A stretch of DNA of 64,000 nt, taken from contig NZ_CADIKM010000002.1 of the NCBI RefSeq assembly GCF_902859895.1, positions 310,001 through 374,000 on the forward strand, given 5' to 3'. Within the stretch, counting starts at the first letter, position 1, and each line of letters begins with the position of its first letter. The notes under the pieces are model-generated. The model searched no databases. It saw only the letters and a list, made by a program, of their open reading frames with translations, and was not told the DNA's origin. This DNA is from Pararobbsia alpina (GTDB lineage Bacteria > Pseudomonadota > Gammaproteobacteria > Burkholderiales > Burkholderiaceae). The translations under genes were made by a program, and so were the position numbers. Positions 48,733-60,779 of this stretch are shown here, piece by piece.

Positions 48733-48736
<4 letters not shown>
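47258..48736 (-). CDS. gatB: Asp-tRNA(Asn)/Glu-tRNA(Gln) amidotransferase subunit B
   Basis: A 492-residue subunit that activates misacylated tRNA. The N-terminal [45 protein letters not shown] and the C-terminal YqeY-like tRNA-binding tail are intact. The ATG overlaps the gatA stop by four bases. It forms gatCAB, which makes Asn-tRNA or Gln-tRNA indirectly, and is usual for beta-proteobacteria. Confidence 0.96.
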
Positions 48737-50229
<1,493 letters not shown>

Positions 50230-50299
50230 GGGCAGTCCAGTTCACTGATTCGTTGTTCGAGCAGGGCATCGTGCGCGGCGGGGCGCACCCGTGCACCGC

Positions 50300-50599
50300 T
50301 CACTCGAGCACCTTGGGCACCAGGTACAGGCCGTCCCGCACGGCCGGCGCCGGCTGTTGGTTGGCGGCGCGGTCGATCTGCGCGGTCACGGCATCGTCGC
50401 GCAGGCGCAGTGCGACGGGCTGGATCTGTTCGATCGGGTGCGCGAGCGGGGCAATGCCCTTCGTGTCGACCGCCTGCATCTGCTCGACCAGCGTGAAGAA
50501 ATGATTGAGCTGCGCGAGCGTGTGCCCGGCCGCGTCATCGGCCAGTTCGAGACGCGCCAGATGCGCGATCCGTTTGACGTCGGTCAAAGTGAGGGACAT
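50300..50599 (-). CDS. gatC: Asp-tRNA(Asn)/Glu-tRNA(Gln) amidotransferase subunit C
   Basis: A 99-residue helper subunit. [19 protein letters not shown] is the typical start, followed by [16 protein letters not shown] and a C-terminal [11 protein letters not shown]. It stabilises GatA and GatB. It is the first gene of the gat operon; 70 bases separate it from gatA. Confidence 0.95.
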   Translation of the reverse strand: MSLTLTDVKRIAHLARLELADDAAGHTLAQLNHFFTLVEQMQAVDTKGIAPLAHPIEQIQPVALRLRDDAVTAQIDRAANQQPAPAVRDGLYLVPKVLE

Positions 50600-51063
50600 G
50601 CGATCACCGGAAAAAAAGAGTCAGAAGCGCCACCGATGTGGCTGCGACAATGCGCGGGCGGCAGGAACATCGGGGCGGGAAAACACCAGCAAGAACAAGG
50701 CGGAGCGTTGGTGGTTTCCCTTCAAAATAGCCAAAATTATAAGGTATGATTACGCCCGAAACCCAAATCCGGTCGAGCTTACTCTCGCCTGACACCTGCC
50801 GAAGAATCGTGAGCGAGTCACGAGCGATCGGCGGCCGAACGAATTGCAAGAACCTGGACTTCATGTTCATGTGTTCTTTGGCCGCATCGCAGGCTGCCCG
50901 GAGCAGCCCAGGGAATGTGACGGGAACAGCAAGGCCGGTACAGTCATCGGCAGCTTCGAGCACGCGCGAGCGTCTTTATCAAGATGTCTTGCGGTCCCCC
51001 GAAGCTGTTATTTTTTTCCGCTGTCGGCGTTCATGCGTCCGACCCGAAGCGACAGGATTTTGA
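50600..51063. other. Divergent intergenic region, gatCAB / mreB
   Basis: About 460 bases. On the minus strand TATAAT at 50736-50741 is a -10 candidate for gatCAB, giving a leader near 130 bases. On the plus strand TATGAT (50745-50750) is a possible -10 for a long mreB leader. Just before mreB, CTGTCG and CGACAG (51020-51051) can pair around an inner GTCGG/CCGAC. No convincing coding sequence was seen. Confidence 0.5.
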
Positions 51064-52107
<1,044 letters not shown>

Positions 52108-52276
52108 CGCCACGACGTTGAAGCCGGTCAGACCGCCGGTGCACCGCTACGCTGCCGCCACAGCCTTCGGGCTGCGTGTCGGTCAGCGCTTCCAGCGCTG
52201 CGGCCCGAGCGGTTGCCGGCCTCGCCACGCGTATTCAACCCGTTTCCGTTCTCTGTAACCTCGACCGGCGCCGACC

Positions 52277-53545
52277 ATGGATTACAGTCCGCCGCCACTC
52301 TTCAAGCAGGGCCCCTCTGCGCTTGCGCGACTGATATTTTTCGTCGCGCTCGCGTTGGGCCTGCTGATTTCCGACGCACGCTACCGGACGCTCGATTCGA
52401 TCCGCGAGGTCATCGGTACGGGCCTGTTCCCGCTGCAGCGCGCCGCACTGGTGCCGCGCGATGTCGCCCTCGCCATCGCGGATTTCTTCGTGACCGGCAC
52501 CTCGCTCCATCAGCAGAACCAGTCGCTCAAGGCGCGCAATCTTCAACTCGCGCTGCAGGGCAGCCAGGCGCAGCAGCTCGAGGCGGAAAACGCCCACCTG
52601 CGTGCGCTGCTCGAGCTCACCCGGCGTTCGTCGATCCAGAACGTGCCGGCCGAGATCGCCTACGACACGCGCGATCCGTTCACCCAGAAAGTGATCATCG
52701 ATCATGGTTCGGGTGCCGGCATTCAGCCCGGCGCACCCGTCGTCACCGAGAGCGGCGTGATCGGCCAGGTCACGCGCGTCTATCCCCTGCAAGCCGAAGT
52801 CACGCTGCTCACCGACAAGGATCAGGCGCTACCCGTGCAGCTCTTGCGCACGGGGATTCGCAGCGTGATCTACGGCACCCCGGGCGGCGACGGCCTCGAC
52901 CTGCGCTTCGTGCCGATCTCTGCAGACGTCAAGGTCGGCGATCAACTCGTGACGAGCGGGCTCGACGGCGTGTTTCCGGCGGGGCTGCCGGTCGCGCGCG
53001 TCGTGCGTGTCGATCGCAAGACGGATACGGCTTTTACTCATGTGCTGTGCGAGCCCGTGTCACCGATCCATGGCGAGCGGCAGGTCCTCGTGCTCCATTA
53101 CGACAATGTGTTGCTGCCGCCGCCGCCCGATAGCGCCGTCGGCGAACAGCTTGGCCTTGCCGATTCCAAATCGAAGAATGCGAAAGATGCGAAGGGTAAA
53201 GCCGCCGTGGCTGGCAAGACGGTGAGTGTCAGCGACGCGGCTGGAGCGGCTGCGTCCGCCGTGTCCGCCGTGCCGCAGGTCTGGGCTGGCACGGTGACCT
53301 TCGACGGTGCCGCGGCGGGCCACGTAAAGGGGCGTGCAATGGGACAGGCTGCCACCGCGGCTGCGTCGGCGGCTTCCTCCAGCAAGGCGGCGATCGCCGC
53401 CGTGAGCTTGGTCGCGTCCGGCCCCGCCGCTCAGGTACCGGCCAGCCAGGCAACTGCCAGGGCGCCCGCCGGTGCGTCCTCGGCCCGCGCGCCGGGTCGT
53501 GAGACGCAACCGCGTCTTCCCGCGCACGGAGGAATCGACGAATGA
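52277..53545 (+). CDS. mreC: Rod shape-determining protein MreC with long C-terminal tail
   Basis: A 422-residue bitopic protein. A short cytoplasmic segment and one membrane helix (LIFFVALALGLLISDARY) lead to a coiled coil (SLKARNLQLALQGSQAQQLE) and the beta-barrel domain (VVTESGVIGQVTRV, VGDQLVTSGLDGVFPAGLPV). The conserved domain ends near residue 300. About 120 further residues are Ala/Ser/Lys-rich low complexity, longer than in E. coli MreC. It lies 169 bases after mreB and overlaps mreD by ATGA. Confidence 0.93.
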   Translation: MDYSPPPLFKQGPSALARLIFFVALALGLLISDARYRTLDSIREVIGTGLFPLQRAALVPRDVALAIADFFVTGTSLHQQNQSLKARNLQLALQGSQAQQLEAENAHLRALLELTRRSSIQNVPAEIAYDTRDPFTQKVIIDHGSGAGIQPGAPVVTESGVIGQVTRVYPLQAEVTLLTDKDQALPVQLLRTGIRSVIYGTPGGDGLDLRFVPISADVKVGDQLVTSGLDGVFPAGLPVARVVRVDRKTDTAFTHVLCEPVSPIHGERQVLVLHYDNVLLPPPPDSAVGEQLGLADSKSKNAKDAKGKAAVAGKTVSVSDAAGAAASAVSAVPQVWAGTVTFDGAAAGHVKGRAMGQAATAAASAASSSKAAIAAVSLVASGPAAQVPASQATARAPAGASSARAPGRETQPRLPAHGGIDE

Positions 53546-54054
53546 GCCGTCCGCTTTACATCCTGCTGCCGGTCAATCCTTCGTTCATCGCGTTCAGCCT
53601 TGCGGCAGCGTTCGTGCTGAACTTCCTGCCCTGGGGGCGGACCGTAGGCGTGCCCGATTTCGTCGCACTCGTCCTGCTGTTCTGGAATATCCATCAGCCA
53701 CGCAAGGTCGGCATGGGCATCGCGTTCCTGCTCGGCATCCTGATGGACGTGCACGACGCCAACCTGTTCGGTGAACACGCGCTCGCCTACACCTTGCTGT
53801 CGTACGGCGCGATCTCGCTGCACCGGCGCGTGCTCTGGTTCTCGCTGCCGGTCCAGGCGCTCCATGTGTTGCCGCTGCTCGTGATTGCGCAACTCGTGCC
53901 CTTCGTCATCCGCCTGCTCACGGGGGCGGCGTTCCCGGGCTGGGGCTATCTGGTCGACGGATTCGTCGAAGCGATTCTCTGGCCCGTTGCGAGCCTGCTG
54001 CTGCTTGCGCCGCAGAAGCGCGCGGCCGATCCCGACGACACGCGGCCGATCTGA
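53542..54054 (+). CDS. mreD: Rod shape-determining protein MreD
   Basis: A 170-residue inner-membrane protein with about five helices (SFIAFSLAAAFVLNFLPWG, GIAFLLGILMDVHDANLFGEH). The DVHDANLFG stretch is typical of beta-proteobacterial MreD. It links MreC to the elongation machinery. The ATG overlaps the mreC stop, and mrdA starts 16 bases later. Confidence 0.94.
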   Translation: MSRPLYILLPVNPSFIAFSLAAAFVLNFLPWGRTVGVPDFVALVLLFWNIHQPRKVGMGIAFLLGILMDVHDANLFGEHALAYTLLSYGAISLHRRVLWFSLPVQALHVLPLLVIAQLVPFVIRLLTGAAFPGWGYLVDGFVEAILWPVASLLLLAPQKRAADPDDTRPI

Positions 54055-54070
54055 TCGGCCCGCGCACAGC

Positions 54071-56530
54071 ATGACCGAATTCAAGAACACTGAACAGCAA
54101 CTGTCCCGGTTTCGTTTGCGCGTAGCGGGCGCGGCGCTGTTCGTGATGCTCTGCTTCGGGCTGCTCGGGTTCCGCTTTCTCTATCTGCAGGTGTGGCACT
54201 ACAGCGAGTATTCGCTGCAGGCCGACGAAAACCGGATTTCGGTCGCGCCGATCCTGCCGAACCGCGGCGTGATCACCGATCGCAACGGCATCGTGCTTGC
54301 GCGCAACTATTCGGCCTATACGCTCGAGATCACCCCCTCGAAGCTCGATGAGCCGCTCGACCAGGTGATCACCGAGCTCGGCCAGGTGATTCCGGTCGAT
54401 GAGCGCGACCGCCGGCGTTTCAAGAAGCTGCTCGAGGACTCGAAACATTTCGAGAGCCTGCCGATCCGCTCGCGCCTGAGCGACGACGAAGTCGCGCGCT
54501 TCACGGCGCAGCGCTATCGTTTTCCGGGTGTCGATGTCCGCGCGCGCCTGTTTCGCAGCTATCCGCTCGGCACGGTGTTCGCCCATGCGATCGGCTACAT
54601 CGGCCGGATCTCGGAGCGCGACCGCGCCAATATCGAGGCGGCGAGCGAACAGAACGACAACGATTCCGACCACTACGATCCGCGCCTTGACGCGAACAAC
54701 TACAAAGGGACCGACTACATCGGCAAGATCGGCGTCGAGCAGAGCTACGAGACCGAGCTGCACGGCTTGACGGGTTCCGAGGAAGTCGAGGTGACGGCCG
54801 GCGGCCGCCCGGTGCGAACCATGTCGCGCACGCAGGCGACACCCGGCAACAACCTGCGCCTCTCGCTCGATGTCGGCCTGCAGGAAACCGCCGAGCGCGC
54901 GTTCGCTGGCCGCAAGGGCGCGCTGGTCGCGATCGAGCCGGCCACCGGCCAAGTGCTCGCCTTTGTATCGGCGCCGAGTTTCGACCCGAACATCTTTGTC
55001 GACGGCGTCGACCAGCAGACCTGGGACGATCTCAACAACTCGCCCGACAAGCCGCTGCTCAACCGCCCACTGCGCGGGACCTATCCGCCGGGGTCGACCT
55101 ACAAGCCGTTTGTGGCGCTGGCTGCGCTCACGCTGCACAAGCGCACGCCCGAGTGGGGTTTCCAGGACACCGGCTCCTACACCTTCGCGGGACACGTATT
55201 CCACAACGACGTGCGCAGCGGGCAAGGGTGGATCGACATGAACCGCGCGATCACGGTCTCGAACGACACCTACTTCTATATGCTCGCGCATGACCTTGGC
55301 GTGAATGCGATGGCCGCCTTCATGAAGCCGCTCGGATTCGGCCAGATCACCGGCATCGACATTGACGGCGAAGCGAAGGGTATCCTCCCCTCGACCGACT
55401 GGAAGAAGCACGCCTACCGGCGGCCCGAGATGCAGCGTTGGTATGAAGGCGAGACGATCAGCCTCGGGATCGGCCAGGGATACAACTCGTTCACGATGCT
55501 GCAGCTGGCCCACGCGACGGCGACCCTCGCGAACGACGGCGTCGTCATGACGCCCCACCTCGTTCAGGAAATTGAAGATCCACTGAGCCACCAGATCCGG
55601 ACCATCGATTCGCAGTCGACAGGCAAGCTCGACGTGCGCCAGCAGGACATCGATTTCATCAAGCATGCGATGGAGAATGTGCTGACCAACGGTACCGGCG
55701 CCGCGCCGTTCCGTGGCATTGCGTATGAGGCGGCCGGCAAGACCGGGACGGCGCAGGTCTACTCGCTGCAGGGCGAGAGATATCATGCGAGCGCGGTAGC
55801 CGAGAATCGCCGCGACCATGCGCTGTTCACGGCCTTCGCGCCGGTCGACAAGCCGCAGATCGCCATTGCGCTGATTGTCGAGAACGGCGGCTGGGGTGCC
55901 GAGGCGGCGGGTCCGGTCGCGCGCAAGGTCCTCGACTACTGGCTGGTCGACCGGTTCAAGCCGGGCATGGCCGCAGCGGCGGTGGCGGATGCGGTGGCCG
56001 ACTCGAATGGATCGGGCACGGTCGATACGGCGCCCGTGATCGGCGGTGCCGATCAGAGTCCGCTCGCCGCCGCGTTGCCGCCTTCGGTCGCGGCTGCGCT
56101 GCCCGGCGGCAGTTCGGCCACGGCGGCGGCGATCGCCAGTGTGACCAGCCAGACGCCACCGGCGCTGATTGCCAGTGCCGCGAGCGTGGCCAATGCAGCC
56201 ACTGCCGCGTCGGGCGCGAGCAGCACAGGAGGCGCGGCGGGCAGAGGGACGGGCGGCGCAAGCGGTATGAACAGTACCAGCAGTACAAGCGGCGCAAGCG
56301 GTACGAAGGGCAAGTCCGGTTCGAATCCGACCGGCAGACCCGACGCCCCGAACCCCAAACGGCCTGACGACGGCTCCTCGGGCGGCACGCCGCTCGCACC
56401 CGCGCCGCGCGTGCCGGTCTCTCCGACCGATGCCGACGTGCCGGCCGAGGATCATAGTGTCAACCTGAACGGTGTCGATACCGGTGGCAACACGCCGGCA
56501 CCGCACGCCAGCCCCAACGGCGACGACTGA
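54071..56530 (+). CDS. mrdA: Penicillin-binding protein 2 with low-complexity C-terminal tail
   Basis: An 819-residue transpeptidase of lateral wall synthesis. One N-terminal membrane helix is followed by the dimerisation domain (LPNRGVITDRNGIVLARNY) and the catalytic domain with GSTYKPF (SxxK), TVSNDTY (SxN) and GKTGTAQ (KTG). After DYWLVDRFKPG near residue 635 comes an unusual tail of about 180 residues rich in Ala, Gly, Ser, Thr and Pro, with no recognised domain. E. coli PBP2 is about 630 residues. ATG at 54071 matches the family start; the rodA start overlaps the stop. Confidence 0.95.
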   Translation: MTEFKNTEQQLSRFRLRVAGAALFVMLCFGLLGFRFLYLQVWHYSEYSLQADENRISVAPILPNRGVITDRNGIVLARNYSAYTLEITPSKLDEPLDQVITELGQVIPVDERDRRRFKKLLEDSKHFESLPIRSRLSDDEVARFTAQRYRFPGVDVRARLFRSYPLGTVFAHAIGYIGRISERDRANIEAASEQNDNDSDHYDPRLDANNYKGTDYIGKIGVEQSYETELHGLTGSEEVEVTAGGRPVRTMSRTQATPGNNLRLSLDVGLQETAERAFAGRKGALVAIEPATGQVLAFVSAPSFDPNIFVDGVDQQTWDDLNNSPDKPLLNRPLRGTYPPGSTYKPFVALAALTLHKRTPEWGFQDTGSYTFAGHVFHNDVRSGQGWIDMNRAITVSNDTYFYMLAHDLGVNAMAAFMKPLGFGQITGIDIDGEAKGILPSTDWKKHAYRRPEMQRWYEGETISLGIGQGYNSFTMLQLAHATATLANDGVVMTPHLVQEIEDPLSHQIRTIDSQSTGKLDVRQQDIDFIKHAMENVLTNGTGAAPFRGIAYEAAGKTGTAQVYSLQGERYHASAVAENRRDHALFTAFAPVDKPQIAIALIVENGGWGAEAAGPVARKVLDYWLVDRFKPGMAAAAVADAVADSNGSGTVDTAPVIGGADQSPLAAALPPSVAAALPGGSSATAAAIASVTSQTPPALIASAASVANAATAASGASSTGGAAGRGTGGASGMNSTSSTSGASGTKGKSGSNPTGRPDAPNPKRPDDGSSGGTPLAPAPRVPVSPTDADVPAEDHSVNLNGVDTGGNTPAPHASPNGDD

Positions 56531-57690
56531 TGAGGCCACTCATGCAACTCGATTCACGGGCCGTCTTTACCCAGATCAAGCGGCTGTTCATCGGCTTCGA
56601 CAAGCCACTTGCGCTCTTCATGTTCCTGCTGCTCGGCGTGGGGCTGGTGACGCTCTATAGTGCGAGCCTCGATATGCCGGGGCGTGTTCAGGACCAGGTC
56701 CGCAACATCCTGCTGAGCTTCGCGCTGATGTGGATGATCGCGAACATCCCGACCCAGACACTCATGCGGCTCGCGGTCCCGCTCTACACGGTTGGCATCG
56801 GCTTGCTGATCGGTGTCGCGTTGTTCGGCCTCACGCGCAAGGGTGCGAAGCGCTGGATCAACGTCGGCATGGTGATCCAGCCGTCCGAGGTCATGAAGAT
56901 CGCGATGCCCTTGATGCTCGCGTGGTACTACCAGAAGCGCGAGGGCGTGGTGCGCTGGTATGACTACATCGTCGGTTTCATCCTGCTCGCAGTGCCGGTC
57001 GGACTGATCGCCAAGCAGCCCGATCTGGGTACCGCGGTGCTCGTGCTCGCATCGGGTCTGTTCGTGATCTATTTCGCGGGGCTCAGCTTCCGGCTGATCC
57101 TGCCTGTGCTGCTCGCGGTCGTGATCGCGGCGGGCTCGGTCGTCGCGTTCGAGGGCAAGATCTGTCAGCCGCAGGTGCAGTGGCCGATGATGCACGACTA
57201 CCAGAAGCACCGGATCTGCATCTTGCTCGACCCGCAGTCCGATCCGCTCGGGCAAGGTTTCCACACCATCCAGGCGGTCATCGCGATCGGCTCGGGCGGC
57301 TTGCTCGGCAAGGGCTGGCTCAAGGGCACGCAGGCTCATCTCGAGTTCATTCCCGAAAAGCACACGGACTTCATCTTTGCGGTGTTCTCCGAGGAGTTCG
57401 GGCTGGTGGGGGGGCTCGTGATGCTCTTCCTCTACCTGTGTCTGATCGCGCGCGGACTCTACATCGCCGCGAACGGGGCGACGCTGTTCTCGCGATTGCT
57501 GGCTGGTGCGCTCGCGATGTCGTTCTTCACGTATGCGTTCGTCAACGTGGGGATGGTCAGCGGCATCCTGCCGGTGGTCGGCGTGCCCCTGCCGTTCATG
57601 AGCTATGGAGGGACCGCGCTCGTGACGCTTGGCCTTGGCGTGGGCATCATCATGAGCGTGGGCAAGCAGAAAAGGCTGATGCAGAGTTGA
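56530..57690 (+). CDS. rodA: Peptidoglycan glycosyltransferase RodA
   Basis: A 386-residue SEDS polymerase with ten predicted membrane helices. GLVTLYSASLDMPGRV, KQPDLGTAVLVLASG, SDPLGQGFHTIQA, LEFIPEKHTDFIFAVFSEE and GVPLPFMSYGGTALVT are SEDS signatures. It works with PBP2 to build the lateral wall. The ATG overlaps the mrdA stop by one base. Confidence 0.96.
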   Translation: MRPLMQLDSRAVFTQIKRLFIGFDKPLALFMFLLLGVGLVTLYSASLDMPGRVQDQVRNILLSFALMWMIANIPTQTLMRLAVPLYTVGIGLLIGVALFGLTRKGAKRWINVGMVIQPSEVMKIAMPLMLAWYYQKREGVVRWYDYIVGFILLAVPVGLIAKQPDLGTAVLVLASGLFVIYFAGLSFRLILPVLLAVVIAAGSVVAFEGKICQPQVQWPMMHDYQKHRICILLDPQSDPLGQGFHTIQAVIAIGSGGLLGKGWLKGTQAHLEFIPEKHTDFIFAVFSEEFGLVGGLVMLFLYLCLIARGLYIAANGATLFSRLLAGALAMSFFTYAFVNVGMVSGILPVVGVPLPFMSYGGTALVTLGLGVGIIMSVGKQKRLMQS

Positions 57691-57808
57691 TGGTGGCAGA
57701 GGCGGCCATCGTTGAGCCGACGGTCGGCAGCCCAGGCGCAGGGAGCCCAGCTTTTGCCTCACGGGTCGTCTCAACCCAAGCTCAAGCCCAAGCCCAAGCG
57801 ACGATGTC

Positions 57809-58639
57809 CTATTTCGCGGTTGGTTTGCCGCAGTTTGCTTCGTTCGGGTGGAGCTTTTCGGTTAAATTCCGGTAGCGATCGAGCGCGGCCGGGTCGCCTT
57901 GCGCGGCGGCCTTCGCATACCAGCGCCGTGCGACTTCGGGGTTGGGCGTTACGCCGTCGCCGCCGCGCTCGTAGTAAGTGGCGACGATGTATTCGGATGC
58001 CATGTCGCCCGATTTCGCAGCCTCGAGATACCAGACGAACGCCTCGGCAAAATCCTGCTTCGTGCCTCGTCCGTCCATGAACTGGTTCGCAAGTGCGACC
58101 TGTGCCTGCGTATGGCCCTGTCTGGCAGCCTTGAGAAACCAGAGATGCGCCTCAGCCGGGTCGACCCGCTCGAGCGTGCCGTCGTCGAAAAGCCGGCCAT
58201 ACGCATATTGCGCGTGCGACATGTTCGCTTCGGCAGCCTTCCTCAGCCATTTCTCGGCTTCATGCAGATCGACCGGGGTTCCCTCGCCATTGAGCTGCAT
58301 CATCGCGTAGTTGAACTGCGCGAGGCGGTTGCCTTTCTCGGCGGCATCCTTGAATTCGCTCAGCGCGGCCGGATAGTTGCCGGCCTGGTAGTCGTCGATC
58401 GCAGTCTGCGTTTCCTTCTGCGCGGGCTGCTTCGCTTGTGCGGACGAGGGGCGAGGCGTTTTGGCAACCGGGGCTTCCACTTCGGACGCCGCCACCTGGG
58501 GTGCAGTCGGAGTGGCCGCAAACGCAAAACGCGTTCCAGCCAGCGCGAGGCACAGCAGCCCGCCAGTCAGTGCCACACCGCATCGATCGAAGCGCCGTGC
58601 ACCTGCCGGCCGAACAGAACCTCTGTGAATACCGTGCAT
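57809..58639 (-). CDS. Secreted SEL1-like repeat protein
   Basis: A 276-residue protein. A signal peptide (GVALTGGLLCLALAGTRFAFA) is followed by a Pro/Ala-rich linker, one TPR-like unit (DYQAGNYPAALSEFKDAAE) and four SEL1 repeats, each with the pattern A..WYLKAA..G...AQ. Such proteins act as adaptors in periplasmic signalling or envelope assembly. ATG at 58639 is chosen because GGAG lies six bases before it. It converges on rodA. The specific partner is unknown. Confidence 0.88.
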   Translation of the reverse strand: MHGIHRGSVRPAGARRFDRCGVALTGGLLCLALAGTRFAFAATPTAPQVAASEVEAPVAKTPRPSSAQAKQPAQKETQTAIDDYQAGNYPAALSEFKDAAEKGNRLAQFNYAMMQLNGEGTPVDLHEAEKWLRKAAEANMSHAQYAYGRLFDDGTLERVDPAEAHLWFLKAARQGHTQAQVALANQFMDGRGTKQDFAEAFVWYLEAAKSGDMASEYIVATYYERGGDGVTPNPEVARRWYAKAAAQGDPAALDRYRNLTEKLHPNEANCGKPTAK

Positions 58640-58714
58640 CGACAGCTCCACGTGTTGCGAGACTTCGCCTGAGCCTCTGGTCCAACCGCAGGCCGGGATC
58701 CCGTCCGTCCTGTC

Positions 58715-59170
58715 CTATTTGCGCTCGGCGTCGGCCCAGCAGTTCGGCGTCTCATAGAGGCGAACCCGCCTGAGCCGCAGATCGACGCCGTAATGCGCAT
58801 CGTAGACGTTCGACAGAATCTCGAACGCAATCAAGGCGAGATTTTCGACGGTCGGTATCCGATCGAGTACGACCGTCTTGTGTCCAGGCATCGTATCGAG
58901 AAATTCGCGGACCTGGGTATCACCTTCGAACACGAGAAAGGCGTGGTCCCAGCGATCGACGAGATGTTGAACCGCGAGCGACTTCACATCGGCGAAGTCC
59001 ATGACCATGCCGCGGTCGGGCGCGCCTTCAACGTCGACGATCTCGCCCTCGAGCGTGATTTCGAGCACATAGCGGTGACCATGCAGATTGCGGCATTGGC
59101 TGCGGTGGTCGGGGATGCGGTGACCTGCATCGAATTCAAGTTTTCGGGTAATCGACAGCACGGGCGCCAC
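58715..59170 (-). CDS. queD: 6-carboxytetrahydropterin synthase QueD
   Basis: A 151-residue enzyme of queuosine synthesis that turns dihydroneopterin triphosphate into 6-carboxytetrahydropterin. Zinc ligands lie in DAGHRI and NLHGHRY, the catalytic Cys in SQCRNLHGH, and the second His/Asp in DRWDHAFLV. The start is GTG at 59170, immediately after the queE stop. It is the last gene of queC-queE-queD. Confidence 0.93.
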   Translation of the reverse strand: MAPVLSITRKLEFDAGHRIPDHRSQCRNLHGHRYVLEITLEGEIVDVEGAPDRGMVMDFADVKSLAVQHLVDRWDHAFLVFEGDTQVREFLDTMPGHKTVVLDRIPTVENLALIAFEILSNVYDAHYGVDLRLRRVRLYETPNCWADAERK

Positions 59171-59803
59171 TCAGGGAATATTCAGGTATTTGTGGGTCTG
59201 GGTCGACAGACGCCAGCGCGGGTGGCGCTTGCACCAGTCGATCGCCAGACGTGTGTTGAGCGCACGCGAAGCATTGTCCATCGGCTGGACCAGGAAATAC
59301 GTGAAATCGAGCGCTTCGTAATCCGACAGTCGCTGGTTGTCTTGCGGAACAACGACCTTTAGTTCGTCGCCGCGTCGTACGACAAGCTCGGCATCCGCCT
59401 TCGGGCTCACGCACACCCAGTCGATCCCGGGCGGAACGGGCAGCGTCCCGTTGGTTTCGAGCGCGATCGTGAAGCCTTCGGCATGCAAGGCGTCGATCAG
59501 CGGTGCATCGAGCTGCAGCAGCGGTTCGCCGCCGGTGCAGACGATGAAGCGATGCGCTTCTCCCTGCGGCCATTGAGCCGCGACGCGGGCGGCCAGTTCG
59601 AGCGCTGTCGCGAACTTGCCGCCATTTTCGCCGTCCATGCCGACAAAATCCGTGTCGCAGAACTGGCAGACCGCGGTGGCCCGGTCCTGTTCGCGGCCCG
59701 ACCACAGGTTACAGCCGGCAAAGCGGCAGAACACCGCCGGGCGGCCGGCATTCGCGCCTTCGCCCTGCAAGGTGTAGAAGATTTCCTTCACTGCATAAGT
59801 CAT
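59171..59803 (-). CDS. queE: 7-carboxy-7-deazaguanine synthase QueE
   Basis: A 210-residue radical SAM enzyme that contracts the pterin ring. The cluster motif is the long CX14CX2C form (Cys in GCNLWSGRE, then CQFCDTDF), as in proteobacterial QueE. FYTLQGEGANAGRPAVFCRFAG and CTGGEPLLQLD are also typical. It lies between queC and queD and ends directly at the queD start codon. Confidence 0.94.
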   Translation of the reverse strand: MTYAVKEIFYTLQGEGANAGRPAVFCRFAGCNLWSGREQDRATAVCQFCDTDFVGMDGENGGKFATALELAARVAAQWPQGEAHRFIVCTGGEPLLQLDAPLIDALHAEGFTIALETNGTLPVPPGIDWVCVSPKADAELVVRRGDELKVVVPQDNQRLSDYEALDFTYFLVQPMDNASRALNTRLAIDWCKRHPRWRLSTQTHKYLNIP

Positions 59804-59866
59804 GATGCCGGTTTCACTTCAACGTCCGGCGCGAGCCGGGGGCACCTGTGGGTGCCGGGATTCGAG

Positions 59867-60613
59867 TCAGGCAGTCGGGTCCGCGCCGACTGCCTCGTTG
59901 GCGAGGAACGCCTCGTAGCCGCGCTTGCGCAGCTTGCAGGCCGGGCATTCACCGCAACCATAGCCCCAGTCGTGCAGGAGGCCGCGTTCGCCGAGATAGC
60001 AGGTATGCGTGTCGGTGCGAATCAGGTCGACCAGTGCGGCACCGCCGAGCGATTGGGCAAGCCGCCAGGTATCGGCCTTGTCGAGCCACATCAGCGGCGT
60101 CTCCAGCACGAAGCGGCTGTCCATGCCCAGGTTCAGCGCTACCTGGAGCGCCTTGAGCGTGTCGTCGCGGCAATCCGGGTAACCGGAGAAATCCGTTTCG
60201 CACATGCCCCCAACCAGCACCCGCAAGCCGCGCCGATAGCCGATCGCGCCCGCGATCGTCATGAACATCAGGTTGCGGCCCGGCACGAAGGTATTGGGCA
60301 GGCCGTTGGCGGTCGCGAGAATCTCGATCTCGCGCGTCATTGCCGTGTCGCTGATCGCGCCGAGTACCGATAGATCAATCATATGATCGTCGCCGAGCCG
60401 CCCGCGCGCCTGCGGCATGATTGCGGCGATGCGTTTGCGAAACTGCACGCGGCATTCGAGTTCGACCCGGTGGCGCTGCCCATAGTCGAAGCCGAGCGTT
60501 TCGACGTGTTCGAAACGCTCGAGCGCCCAGGCAAGGCACGTGGCCGAATCTTGGCCGCCGGAGAACAAGACGAGTGCGCTGTCGCGCGCATCCTGATGCT
60601 GGGTCGATTGCAC
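59867..60613 (-). CDS. queC: 7-cyano-7-deazaguanine synthase QueC
   Basis: A 248-residue ATP-dependent enzyme that makes preQ0. The pyrophosphate loop is [30 protein letters not shown] and the four-Cys zinc motif (TCYLGER, then [17 protein letters not shown]) are present. No ATG lies near the domain start; GTG at 60613 with GGGAG six bases before it is chosen. The upstream frame extends through a repeat region and is unlikely to be translated. Confidence 0.92.
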   Translation of the reverse strand: MQSTQHQDARDSALVLFSGGQDSATCLAWALERFEHVETLGFDYGQRHRVELECRVQFRKRIAAIMPQARGRLGDDHMIDLSVLGAISDTAMTREIEILATANGLPNTFVPGRNLMFMTIAGAIGYRRGLRVLVGGMCETDFSGYPDCRDDTLKALQVALNLGMDSRFVLETPLMWLDKADTWRLAQSLGGAALVDLIRTDTHTCYLGERGLLHDWGYGCGECPACKLRKRGYEAFLANEAVGADPTA

Positions 60614-60685
60614 AAAAACTCCCGATGGCTGGATTGTCCCGCCGCGGCGATCAGCCTGCGAACGGCGGCAAACGACGAACCCAGT

Positions 60686-60691
60686 ATTGTA
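60686..60691 (-). promoter_or_regulatory. -10 box of the queC operon
   Basis: TACAAT on the minus strand, about 70 bases before the queC GTG. No preQ1 riboswitch was recognised in the short leader. Confidence 0.5.
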
Positions 60692-60730
60692 GCCCAACAG
60701 GGATTTCCGGCCGCCTGGCGCGGACCACTC

Positions 60731-60779
60731 AAAGCCCAAAGCCCAAAGCCCAAAGCCCAAAGCCCAAAGCCCAAAGCCG
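60731..60779. repeat. Tandem repeat, seven copies of AAAGCCC
   Basis: Seven head-to-tail copies of AAAGCCC (the last ends in CG) lie about 40 bases upstream of the queC -10 box, followed by degenerate copies up to about 60815. The region between 60614 and 60881 is otherwise without a gene. Confidence 0.93.

Noticed and set aside
50746-51063. Short frame directly before mreB
   Set aside because: No ribosome site, signal peptide or family motif, and the composition is not protein-like.
53918-56539. A very long open frame on the minus strand opposite mrdA (over 870 codons)
   Set aside because: It is a codon-bias shadow of a clear PBP2 gene. It shows no family motif and is rich in Arg, His and Asp as expected for an antisense frame of high-GC DNA.
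60614-60760. preQ1 riboswitch ahead of queC
   Set aside because: The short leader lacks the preQ1 stem and the A-rich tail that would pair with its loop.
60731-60779. Possible CRISPR or origin iterons
   Set aside because: Heptamers without spacers and without DnaA boxes or a replication gene; a simple tandem repeat fits better.
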